Shown: in pieces, positions 1 to 6,229 of the stretch
How positions within the stretch are numbered: position 1 is the first letter of the stretch
Layout of the letters: each line of letters starts with the position of its first letter
DNA from: Alphaproteobacteria bacterium
GTDB taxonomy: Bacteria > Pseudomonadota > Alphaproteobacteria > Micropepsales > Micropepsaceae
Reading direction: 5' to 3'
Assembly (NCBI GenBank): GCA_028869725.1
Contig: JAGWRJ010000694.1
Coordinates: forward strand, 1-6,598
DNA: 6,598 nt
Notes under the pieces: generated by a model
What the model was told of the DNA's origin: nothing
What the model saw: the letters and a program-made list of their open reading frames with translations, nothing else
Database searches by the model: none
Position numbers and translations under genes: made by a program

Positions 1-761
1 GTATTGACGGCATTGCGCGCACCCATCTTGCCGTCTTCGCTGACCAGAAACTTGGGCACCATGAAGAAGTTCACTGTCGACAGATCGTCATGAATCTGAC
101 CGTTCTCGTCCGGAATCTTGGCAATCACCATGTGAATGATGTTGTCAGTAAGATCGTGATCACCGCCCGAGATGAAGATCTTGGTGCCGCTCATGCGGTA
201 GGTACCGTCAGGCTGCTCGATCGCACGGGTTTTCATCAGGCGCAGGTCGGTACCGCAATGCGGTTCGGTCAGGCACATGGTGCCGCACCATTCCCCCGAA
301 ATCATCTTGGGCAGGATCGACTTTTTCATCCAGTCGGCGCCTGTCGCATAAAGGGCCATCGCCGCCGCTGAGGTCAGTCCCGGATACATGGCGAAGGACT
401 GGTTGGCGCTCTGTGCCATTTCGGCGACCATCATCGAGATCAGCATCGGCATGCCCGCGCCACCGGCACTTTGTGGCCCCGCCAGGGAGCACCAGCCGGC
501 TTCGCAATAGGCCTGGTAGGCTTGCCTGAAGCCCTTGGGCGTGCGGACCGCGCCATTTTCAAAATGGGCCCCTTCCTCGTCGCCAGACTGGTTGAGCGGC
601 TGCAACACCTCCTCGCAGAACTTGGCTGCATTGGTGATGATGTCATCGATCAGATCGGCGGAGAGTTCGCCGTAATAGGGCAGGTCCCGGTGCTTCTCGA
701 CTTCGAGCAGATCGTGCAGAACGAAGCGGAAGTCGTCGATCGGAGCGCGGTAGGTCGGCAT
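1..761 (-). CDS. Acyl-CoA dehydrogenase, N-terminal part (runs off left edge)
   Basis: The minus-strand frame is open from ATG at 761 to the window edge, giving 253 residues that begin MPTYRAPIDDFRF. The family oxidises acyl-CoA thioesters to enoyl-CoA with FAD in beta-oxidation or related catabolism. Visible landmarks are the short N-terminal extension typical of the long (about 600-residue) acyl-CoA dehydrogenases, a helical N-terminal domain to about residue 150, and the middle beta domain with CLTEPHCGTDL (163-173), the FAD/substrate signature. GTKIFISGGDHDLTDNIIH (192-210) and FFMVPKFL (232-239) follow. The catalytic glutamate and the C-terminal domains lie outside the window. An AAGGA Shine-Dalgarno sits about 6 bases upstream of the start. 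The next minus-strand gene upstream ends in its own terminator, so this gene is probably transcribed separately. Family assignment is firm; acyl chain specificity is unknown, and a DmdC-like or FadE-like role cannot be separated here. Confidence 0.93.
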   Translation of the reverse strand, partial: MPTYRAPIDDFRFVLHDLLEVEKHRDLPYYGELSADLIDDIITNAAKFCEEVLQPLNQSGDEEGAHFENGAVRTPKGFRQAYQAYCEAGWCSLAGPQSAGGAGMPMLISMMVAEMAQSANQSFAMYPGLTSAAAMALYATGADWMKKSILPKMISGEWCGTMCLTEPHCGTDLRLMKTRAIEQPDGTYRMSGTKIFISGGDHDLTDNIIHMVIAKIPDENGQIHDDLSTVNFFMVPKFLVSEDGKMGARNAVN

Positions 762-777
762 GGCAGGTCCTTTTTTC

Positions 778-791
778 TGACGCAGGCGTCA
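778..791. promoter_or_regulatory. 14-base palindrome, candidate operator before the acyl-CoA dehydrogenase
   Basis: TGACGC-AG-GCGTCA is a perfect 6-bp inverted repeat with a 2-base spacer, 17-30 bases upstream of the acyl-CoA dehydrogenase start. A further TGACGC copy lies at 813-818 on the far side of the presumed promoter. Fatty-acid catabolism genes are often controlled by dimeric repressors that bind such palindromes just downstream of the promoter, so an operator is plausible. That role is inference; no regulator is visible and the palindrome matches no site I can name. Confidence 0.35.
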
Positions 792-820
792 CGCATGCCG
801 ATTTAGGCTGAATGACGCCC

Positions 821-852
821 AAAAAGCAAAGGCGGCCCGCTATGCGCGGGCC
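821..852 (-). terminator. Rho-independent-like terminator of the aspartyl protease gene
   Basis: Read on the minus strand, a perfect 7-bp GC stem (GGCCCGC at 834-840 pairing with GCGGGCC at 846-852, 5-base loop) begins 16 bases after the protease stop codon. It is followed by GCCTTTGCTTTTT, an interrupted T-rich tail. Position, orientation and tail all fit intrinsic termination of the minus-strand protease gene before the acyl-CoA dehydrogenase begins. The tail is not a pure T run, so efficiency may be partial. Confidence 0.65.
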
Positions 853-868
853 CCTTCGAGCCGTGCCG

Positions 869-2716
869 TCAGAGCATGTCCTTGAGGGTGAGGGCGATGA
901 CTTTGCGTACTCCGCCGCGCAGGATGGTGAGGTGTTCAACCGTGCCTGGCGGGGCGTCGCGCAACGTTTCACGCAGGTCATAGAGCCGGATGGAACTCGC
1001 CGGCCGGCCGTCGACCGCAACGATGACGTCACCCTTCTGGATGCCGGCCTTCTGGGCCGGGCCGCCGCCGGTGACGTAGACCACGACAAAGCCGTTGGGT
1101 GCGTCGTTGATCCACATTCCCGATTCGTCGAAGGTATCGAGATCGGCAACCTTGGTGGTCACGGGCTTCAGATACATCCGCGCGTGGCCGTAATCGAGCG
1201 TGACGATAAAGCGCTTGAGAATGCCTGCGCCGATATTGCCGGCAACGGTCGGGTCTGCCATCGCGCCGGCCTTGTCGGTGGACAGCGTCACGACCGGACG
1301 GGCAATCCTGATCGGGCCGATGTCGAGGGGCGCACCATGCATCACAAAACCGAATGTGGGCCCGCCGATACCCCAGCCGGTGGCGGTCTCGATGCCCTTC
1401 TGGGCCTTGGCGCGCAGGTCGTTTTTAGACACAAAGGGCGTATTGAGATCGAGGTTGCCGCGATTGCCGGTATCGACCGTGAAATTCCCGGTGATGCCGT
1501 CATACCGTGCTTCGACTTCGATCGTGTTGCCATTGAAGCGGATGGGAATCGCTGTACCGGCAGTGGCAGGGTTGAAGGCCGACGGCTTGATCAGCTCAAT
1601 GAGATGGCGGCCATAGTCAATGCGCGTGACGAAGCGACGGAAGGTTTCGAAGCCGATCATGCCGGTCTCGTCGACACCTTCGACATCGCTCATGGCATTG
1701 AGCGGCAGCACGATGAAGGGCTGGTTGGTAATTGTCGCCGCACCAATACGCAGTGATTTGACCGTGGTGAGACCGGCCTGCATGTGCCCCTTGCCCGCGC
1801 CATTGGCCTGCATTGCTCCAGTGACCTCAAGACCCAATGTCTTTGCGGTCGGAGGCGTGAGCAGATTGACCCCGCCGGTGTCAAAAATGAACATGAACGG
1901 GCCTTTGCCATCCACGTGCACGTCGGCATAGATGTGATTGTTGACGAGACGGAAGGGGATGATCGTCTTCGTCGCGCCGCCTGAAATGCTGAAATCATCC
2001 ACCTGGTGGGCGGGCGGGGCAAAGCGGCTGGCCGGCTGTGCCGGCAGGAACTCCGCTTTAGTCAGGGATTCATGCTGATCATATTTGGCATCGCCATTGC
2101 TGACGAGCACCTTGCCGGGCATGCGCGCGCCAGCGACCGTTTCATATGCGGAAAACGTCGTGGTGGTCGGACGGCCATTGCGCTGCTCGATGATGCGGGC
2201 AAGCAGATGGGTCCTTGCATCGAACCACGCGGTAAATTGGGTGCCGCCCTTGGGCGTGATTTGCAGCACGTCATATAGCTGGGCGTCCTGGCTCTTCTGG
2301 CCCAGTTCCTCGACCGTTGCGCCGCCAAAATCCGGTCGCCACCACATATTGGCGGCACGATAGGCCTGATTGACCGCAAGCGCCTTCTGGTCCCCGCCGT
2401 CCTGCAGCGTCACCGTGCCTGAAAGATCCTGCGACCAGGCATCGCGTCCGTCATAGCCGTCCGCACCCTTGGCCGGACCCAGATCGTAGCGCTCGACGAA
2501 GGCACCGTTCCTGAGGTCATCGATCTCCTGCGTCTTGCCCGTCAGGCCCTGGCCGGAATAGGCATAGTCGGTCCTGAGCGCCGGATGGTCCCAGGCGGAG
2601 CCACCCATGGCCTTGTAATTGGCCTCGAGGATGGCGCGAGGTGTAGCCGCCTGTGCGGCCAGCGGCAGGCAGATGGCCGCCGTGACGAGGACAAGAAGGG
2701 AACGAAATTTCGACAT
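869..2716 (-). CDS. Exported bilobed aspartyl protease family protein with C-terminal PDZ domain
   Basis: The protein has 615 residues. The start at 2716 is preferred over an in-frame ATG 14 codons upstream because GGAG lies 7 bases before it and it opens directly into a signal peptide (MSKFRSLLVLVTAAICLPLA, cleavage likely after AQA, residue 23). Residues 24-230 look like a lipoprotein-carrier (LolA-like) beta domain, with GRDAWSQDLSG and a TTTFSAYETVAGARMPGKV stretch. Two retropepsin-like lobes follow. Lobe 1 (about 246-378) has IFDTGG with Asp279 and GMIGFETF. Lobe 2 (about 387-518) has TVDTGN with Asp415 and GNIGAGIL. Each lobe ends in a similar DYG strand (RIDYGRHLIEL and TLDYGHARMYL). 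A PDZ domain fills about 529-611 (GGGPAQKAGIQKGDVIVAVDG). Expected location is the periplasm or outer envelope, with a peptidase or peptide-binding role; the substrate is unknown. The family is widespread but poorly characterised. The N-terminal domain call is the least certain part. Confidence 0.88.
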   Translation of the reverse strand: MSKFRSLLVLVTAAICLPLAAQAATPRAILEANYKAMGGSAWDHPALRTDYAYSGQGLTGKTQEIDDLRNGAFVERYDLGPAKGADGYDGRDAWSQDLSGTVTLQDGGDQKALAVNQAYRAANMWWRPDFGGATVEELGQKSQDAQLYDVLQITPKGGTQFTAWFDARTHLLARIIEQRNGRPTTTTFSAYETVAGARMPGKVLVSNGDAKYDQHESLTKAEFLPAQPASRFAPPAHQVDDFSISGGATKTIIPFRLVNNHIYADVHVDGKGPFMFIFDTGGVNLLTPPTAKTLGLEVTGAMQANGAGKGHMQAGLTTVKSLRIGAATITNQPFIVLPLNAMSDVEGVDETGMIGFETFRRFVTRIDYGRHLIELIKPSAFNPATAGTAIPIRFNGNTIEVEARYDGITGNFTVDTGNRGNLDLNTPFVSKNDLRAKAQKGIETATGWGIGGPTFGFVMHGAPLDIGPIRIARPVVTLSTDKAGAMADPTVAGNIGAGILKRFIVTLDYGHARMYLKPVTTKVADLDTFDESGMWINDAPNGFVVVYVTGGGPAQKAGIQKGDVIVAVDGRPASSIRLYDLRETLRDAPPGTVEHLTILRGGVRKVIALTLKDML

Positions 2717-2737
2717 GCGGTGTCTCCGGACTATCAG
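2710..2737 (+). promoter_or_regulatory. Weak candidate promoter for the transporter operon
   Basis: TCGACA (2710-2715) and TATCAG (2732-2737), separated by 16 bases, resemble -35 and -10 elements (5 of 6 and 4 of 6 matches). Transcription would start near 2745 and the -35 would lie over the first codons of the divergent protease gene. The gap between the two divergent starts is only 56 bases, so some overlap of control regions is unavoidable. No Fur-box-like sequence and no cobalamin riboswitch is seen; a riboswitch of about 200 bases would not fit. Confidence 0.3.
2724..2727 (-). promoter_or_regulatory. Ribosome binding site that fixes the aspartyl protease start
   Basis: On the minus strand GGAG lies 7 bases before the ATG at 2716. 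The upstream in-frame ATG at 2758 has no comparable site and would put a charged RRHR stretch ahead of the signal peptide. This is the reason the shorter 615-residue product is annotated. Confidence 0.7.
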
Positions 2738-2742
2738 AACCG

Positions 2743-2771
2743 ATATGAGGAGTCGCACACTAGTGGGTCAA
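2743..2771 (-). promoter_or_regulatory. Candidate sigma-70-type promoter of the aspartyl protease gene
   Basis: Read on the minus strand: TTGACC (plus 2766-2771) at -35, a 17-base spacer, and TCATAT (plus 2743-2748) at -10. This would start transcription near 2735 and give a leader of about 20 bases that contains the GGAG site. The -35 matches consensus at 5 of 6 positions, the -10 at only 3 of 6. An 8-base palindrome CACTAGTG (2758-2765) lies in the spacer. This is a pattern match only. Confidence 0.35.
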
Positions 2772-2772
2772 T

Positions 2773-3612
2773 ATGCGTATCTGTCATAGCCTGCTAGCTG
2801 CAATCCTCATAGCTGTCGCAACCACGCGGGCGCAGGCGCAGCCCCAACGCATCGTCTCGACCAACCTGTGCACCGACGAATATCTCTTTCGCCTTGTGCC
2901 TGCGACGCGCATTGCGGCTCTCAGCATGCTTGCTGGTGCGCGCCATCCTGAGGTCTCCAACATCGCCCGGCGGATCGGTACTATCCGACGCATAAGCCCT
3001 GACGCAGAACAGGTGCTGAACCTGAAGCCCGATCTCGTCCTGCTTTATCAGGGCGTCAATCCGCGCCTGGCAGCGCAGCTGAAGGCAGCAGGGGTTCGGG
3101 TGTTTGAGGTTCCATGGGCCCAAAACCTCGCCGCGGTCCGTCGTGTCACGCGCCAGCTCGGCGAGGTACTGGGCGTACCCGAGCGTGCAGAGACGCTGCT
3201 GGCGGAGATGGCGCGCAACCTGGCTGCGGCCCGTGCCCTGGCACCGAGCCCGGCGGTCTCGGCCCTGATCTATGAACCGAACGGCTATGCCGCCTCCGGA
3301 GCCATCGTTGCGGAGCTGATGGGCGATGCCGGGCTCGTCAACGCAGCGCCGGGCCTGGTTCATTCCCGTCAGGGCACGATCCCGGTCGAAGCCGTCATTG
3401 CCGCAGCACCGGCGCTTCTCATCCTGAACCAGGTCCCGGAAGGCGCCCCGTCTCTCGCCGATGCTGCCCTCAATGATCCCGCCCTGGCTGCGCTCAAGGG
3501 GCGCACCCGTGTCGAAACCGTCAACCTGCGCGGCCTTTTGTGCGCCGGACCCTGGCTTGGCAGGACGGCGCTGCGTCTTGCCCGGCTTGCTCACGCTGAA
3601 GCTGCTCGCTAA
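2773..3612 (+). CDS. Periplasmic binding protein of a cobalamin/iron-siderophore-type ABC importer (BtuF-like)
   Basis: The 279-residue protein captures a metal chelate in the periplasm and hands it to the permease encoded next door. A signal peptide spans residues 1-22 (cleavage after AQA). The fold is the class III (TroA/BtuF/FecB) binding protein: RIVSTNLCTDEYLFRL (26-41) opens the N-lobe, PDAEQVLNLKPDLVLLYQG (76-94) is the typical beta/helix pair, and YEPNGYAASGAIVAELMGDAG (167-187) and IPVEAVIAAAPALLIL (203-218) mark the C-lobe. The mature protein has only two cysteines, Cys33 and Cys257, both in conserved-looking motifs. The ATG at 2773 is the only reasonable start, since an in-frame TAG lies at 2761 and the next Met is residue 52. 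Its Shine-Dalgarno is poor: GAGGAG is 20 bases upstream. The importer class is firm; cobalamin, siderophore or another chelate cannot be told apart here. Confidence 0.87.
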   Translation: MRICHSLLAAILIAVATTRAQAQPQRIVSTNLCTDEYLFRLVPATRIAALSMLAGARHPEVSNIARRIGTIRRISPDAEQVLNLKPDLVLLYQGVNPRLAAQLKAAGVRVFEVPWAQNLAAVRRVTRQLGEVLGVPERAETLLAEMARNLAAARALAPSPAVSALIYEPNGYAASGAIVAELMGDAGLVNAAPGLVHSRQGTIPVEAVIAAAPALLILNQVPEGAPSLADAALNDPALAALKGRTRVETVNLRGLLCAGPWLGRTALRLARLAHAEAAR

Positions 3613-3621
3613 GGAGCCGCG

Positions 3622-4644
3622 ATGGCTGTCGCCCTCAAAATCGCCGTGCGCCAGGGTCGGATGCGTGGCACGCCTGTCACCGTGGCGCTCGCCGCGCTCG
3701 CGCTGCTGTCTGCGGGGGTTTCGTTTCTGCTCGGACCGGCGCATCTGTCGGCCCAGGCGCTTTTGTTGGGCCTGGTGCAAAATCATGGCATGGCTTCGGT
3801 GATCGCTCGCGACATCCGGCTGCCGCGCGCCCTCCTTGCCCTCATTGTGGGGGCGGCGCTGGGTGCAAGCGGTGCAGCGCTGCAGGGCCTCTTCCGCAAT
3901 CCGCTCGCCGAGCCCGGGGTGACGGGGGTGACGTCCTGCGCCGGACTGGGCGCGGTACTTGCGCTTTATTTTGGCTGGCTCGGCAGCAGCCTTCTGTTCC
4001 TTCCTGGCTTTGCCATCGCTGGCGCACTGATCGCGGCGGCCATTCTTTACGGGCTGTCGCGCAGTGGTGCAGGCACGATGGCCCTGGTGTTGGCCGGCGT
4101 TGCGGTGGCGAGCCTTGCCACGGCGCTGACGGCACTGGCGCTGTCGCTGGCGCCAAACCCTTACGCCATGAGCGAAATGGTGATGTGGATGTTGGGCTCG
4201 CTCCGCGACCGCACGCTTGACGACCTCTACTTCGCCGCGCCGCTCGTTGCTCTTGGTGTTGGCCTGCTTCTGAGCGCCGGCCGCGGACTTGATGCGCTCA
4301 CCCTTGGCGAAGAGGCCGCGCACAGCCTTGGCATCGACGTCCATGGCACAAGGCGGCGGATCATTCTGGGGGTTGCGCTGGCCACCGGGGCGGCAACTGC
4401 TGCCGCTGGCGCCGTCAGCTTTGTGGGGCTCGTCGTACCCCATCTGCTGCGCCCGCTCTATGGCTATGAGCCGGCCCGGCTGATCGTGCCGTCGGCCCTT
4501 GGGGGTGCGGCGCTCGTCGCTGCAGCCGATGTCGCGGTGAGGCTCATCGCGCCGGACGGGCAGTTACTGCTCGGCGTGCTGACGGCGATGATAGGCGCAC
4601 CGTTCTTTATCTGGCTGATCTTTCAGATGCGCGGTGCGCAATGA
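3622..4644 (+). CDS. FecCD/BtuC-family ABC transporter permease
   Basis: This 340-residue integral inner-membrane protein, expected to form a homodimeric channel with about ten helices per subunit, matches the usual family length. Family hallmarks in order: RLPRALLALIVGAALGASGA (66-85), QGLFRNPLAEPGVTGV (88-103), WMLGSL (189-194), and the ATPase-contacting loop LTLGEEAAHSLGIDV (226-240). AVSFVGLVVPHLLRPL (264-279) and LGVLTAMIGAPFFIWLI (317-333) follow. Cys106 in TSCAG falls where family members I recall usually have small Gly/Ala residues. The start has a strong AAGGAG site (3611-3616), which contains the last two bases of the TAA stop of the binding-protein gene, so translation of the two is probably linked. 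Its stop overlaps the ATPase start by ATGA. The substrate follows from the binding protein and is unresolved (cobalamin or ferric siderophore most likely). Confidence 0.93.
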   Translation: MAVALKIAVRQGRMRGTPVTVALAALALLSAGVSFLLGPAHLSAQALLLGLVQNHGMASVIARDIRLPRALLALIVGAALGASGAALQGLFRNPLAEPGVTGVTSCAGLGAVLALYFGWLGSSLLFLPGFAIAGALIAAAILYGLSRSGAGTMALVLAGVAVASLATALTALALSLAPNPYAMSEMVMWMLGSLRDRTLDDLYFAAPLVALGVGLLLSAGRGLDALTLGEEAAHSLGIDVHGTRRRIILGVALATGAATAAAGAVSFVGLVVPHLLRPLYGYEPARLIVPSALGGAALVAAADVAVRLIAPDGQLLLGVLTAMIGAPFFIWLIFQMRGAQ

Positions 4645-5432
4645 GCGCTGCCCTCGAATTTTCCGATGTTCATCTGAGCTACGGCGCCCGTGCGGTGCTG
4701 CATGGCGTCAGTTGTGCCTTCGCGCCGGGGCAGGTGACAGGTCTGGTTGGCCCCAATGGTGCGGGCAAGACGACTTTGCTGCGGCTCGGGCTTGGCCTGC
4801 TGGCGCCGGACAAAGGACAGGTGCGCCTGCTTGGCCGTCCCCTGACGCAATGGAATGCCCAGGATCGGGCCCGCACCCTTGCCTATCTGCCGCAGAGCAA
4901 TGAAGCCCACTGGCCCATGCTTGCCCGGCGGGTCGTGGCGCTGGGGCGGCTGCCGCACGAGGTTTCCTTGAACCGCCTCGGTCCGGCGGACGAGGAGGCC
5001 ATTCAGCGGGCCCTTTCGCGCTGTGACGCGGCAGGCCTTGCCGAGCGGCGCATGGATGCGATCTCGGCTGGTGAGCGGGCTCGTGTCCTGCTCGCGCGGG
5101 CGCTTGCCACCGATGCGCAGCTGCTCCTTGCCGATGAACCTGCCGCCCATCTGGATCCAGGTCACCAGCTGCAACTGATGCAGCTCCTGCGCGAAGAAGC
5201 CGGACGTGGTACGGCAGTCTGTGTCACGCTCCACGACCTGCCGCTGGCGGTGCGCTTCTGCGATAGTCTTCTTGTGATGAAGGCAGGGCGGATTGTGGCG
5301 GCAGGGCCGCCCGCCTCAGCGCTCAGCGATCAGGTGCTTGCCGATGTCTTCGGCGTGGGAGCCTTGCGTCTGAAGGATCACGACGGACGTGAACTCCTGC
5401 TCGTCCGCGCACTCAAGGAGGGTCAGCTGTGA
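4641..5432 (+). CDS. ABC transporter ATP-binding protein (FecE/BtuD-like)
   Basis: This 263-residue cytoplasmic ATPase powers the importer. All core motifs are present: Walker A GPNGAGKT (37-44), Q-loop Gln85 in YLPQ, signature ISAGERARVLLARAL (141-155), Walker B LLLADEP (161-167) with Asp165 and Glu166, D-loop HLDP (170-173) and the switch His198 in TLHD. The signature reads SAGER rather than the more common SGGER/SGGQR. The stretch AHWPMLARRVVALGRLPH (89-106) is typical of chelate-importer ATPases. The start overlaps the permease stop (ATGA) and has no clear Shine-Dalgarno, so it is probably translated by termination-reinitiation coupling, which helps keep subunit amounts matched. Its own stop overlaps the GTG start of the polyphosphate kinase gene. 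The class assignment is secure; BtuD versus siderophore ATPase is not resolved. Confidence 0.93.
   Translation: MSAALEFSDVHLSYGARAVLHGVSCAFAPGQVTGLVGPNGAGKTTLLRLGLGLLAPDKGQVRLLGRPLTQWNAQDRARTLAYLPQSNEAHWPMLARRVVALGRLPHEVSLNRLGPADEEAIQRALSRCDAAGLAERRMDAISAGERARVLLARALATDAQLLLADEPAAHLDPGHQLQLMQLLREEAGRGTAVCVTLHDLPLAVRFCDSLLVMKAGRIVAAGPPASALSDQVLADVFGVGALRLKDHDGRELLLVRALKEGQL
5415..5431 (+). promoter_or_regulatory. Strong ribosome binding site and GTG start of the PPK2 gene
   Basis: AAGGAGG (5415-5421) lies inside the end of the ATPase gene, 7 bases before a GTG start at 5429. That start overlaps the ATPase TGA as GTGA. The site supports GTG rather than any later ATG and shows that PPK2 is translated efficiently from the transporter message. 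Confidence 0.8.
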
Positions 5433-6226
5433 GCAAGCACAAGCGCAGAAAGATCGATCCGGGCGAAGATCTGGAGCAGGACCGACATTACCAGCGCAGC
5501 CTCTATGACCTGCAGGTTGAACTCGTCAAGCTGCAGCGCCAGCTGATTGCCGATGGCGCCCGGGTGCTTGTCATTCTCGAAGGTCGCGATGCAGCGGGCA
5601 AGGACGGCACGATCAAGCGATTGACCGAGCATATGAGCCCGCGTGAAACCCGCGTGCACGCACCAGGCAAACCGTCCAACACCGAAGAAACGCAGTGGTA
5701 TTTTCAGCGCTTCGTTCCCTATCTGCCAGCCGCGTCGGAATTCGTCGTCTTCAACCGCTCCTGGTACAACCGCGCAGGTGTTGAGCGCGTGATGGGCTTT
5801 GCAAGCAGATCCCAGGTCGACACCTTCCTGCAGATGGTGGTGCCGTTCGAAGCCATGCTGGTGCGCGACGGGCTGCATCTGCGCAAATACTATCTCGACA
5901 TCTCTCGCGCCGAACAGAAGCGCCGTCTGGCAGGGCGCCACGATGATCCGCTCAAGCAGTGGAAGATCTCCCCCATTGACGAGGCGGCACAGAAGCACTG
6001 GAAAGATTACAGCAGGGCGCGCGACGTCATGCTGGCAAGGACATCCCATGCTGCCGCGCCCTGGCGCGTGGTGCGTGCCGACGTCAAAAAGACCGCACGC
6101 CTCGAACTGATCCGCGACCTGCTGCACGGCTTTTCGTATCGCGGCAAGAGCAAGGCGCTTGCGACCCCCGACGAGACGGTGGTGTTCGGGTTCAGCGATG
6201 CCACGATGCCGCAGATGGCACCTTGA
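5429..6226 (+). CDS. ppk2: Polyphosphate kinase 2 (PPK2 family)
   Basis: The 265-residue cytoplasmic P-loop kinase moves phosphate between inorganic polyphosphate and nucleotides, in this family mostly making ATP or GTP from NDP at the expense of polyphosphate. Visible motifs: Walker A EGRDAAGKDGT (51-61), basic/lid stretch SPRETRVHAPGKPSNTEE (70-87), WYFQRFVPYLPAA (90-102), and Walker B region FVVFNRSWYNRAGVERVMGF (105-124). KYYLDISRAEQKRRL (153-167), DPLKQWKISPID (173-184) and YSRARDVMLART (194-205) complete the core. Length and motif order fit single-domain class I-like PPK2. Residue 109 is Asn (FNRSWYNR) where many PPK2 proteins have Asp, and residue 125 is Ala where VMGFC is common. The gene starts with GTG overlapping the ATPase stop and has a strong Shine-Dalgarno, so it is the last gene of the transporter operon. 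NDP versus NMP preference cannot be read from sequence. Confidence 0.93.
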   Translation: MSKHKRRKIDPGEDLEQDRHYQRSLYDLQVELVKLQRQLIADGARVLVILEGRDAAGKDGTIKRLTEHMSPRETRVHAPGKPSNTEETQWYFQRFVPYLPAASEFVVFNRSWYNRAGVERVMGFASRSQVDTFLQMVVPFEAMLVRDGLHLRKYYLDISRAEQKRRLAGRHDDPLKQWKISPIDEAAQKHWKDYSRARDVMLARTSHAAAPWRVVRADVKKTARLELIRDLLHGFSYRGKSKALATPDETVVFGFSDATMPQMAP

Positions 6227-6229
6227 GTT

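Noticed and set aside
812..1756. Plus-strand open frame of 314 codons opposite the aspartyl protease
   Set aside because: It lies antisense to the lobe and PDZ coding region, which has clear motifs; the translation has no family features.
2717..2758. Longer start for the aspartyl protease (14 extra residues)
   Set aside because: No Shine-Dalgarno before 2758, the extension overlaps the candidate promoter, and it would bury the signal peptide behind charged residues.
2640..2772. Cobalamin riboswitch upstream of the importer
   Set aside because: No B12-box-like sequence is seen and the free space before the operon is only 56 bases; the rest is protease coding sequence.
2794..4443. Long minus-strand open frame of 549 codons opposite the binding-protein and permease genes
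   Set aside because: The translation is Arg/Gln/His-rich without any family motif, while the plus strand encodes two recognisable proteins. It is an antisense shadow caused by high GC content.
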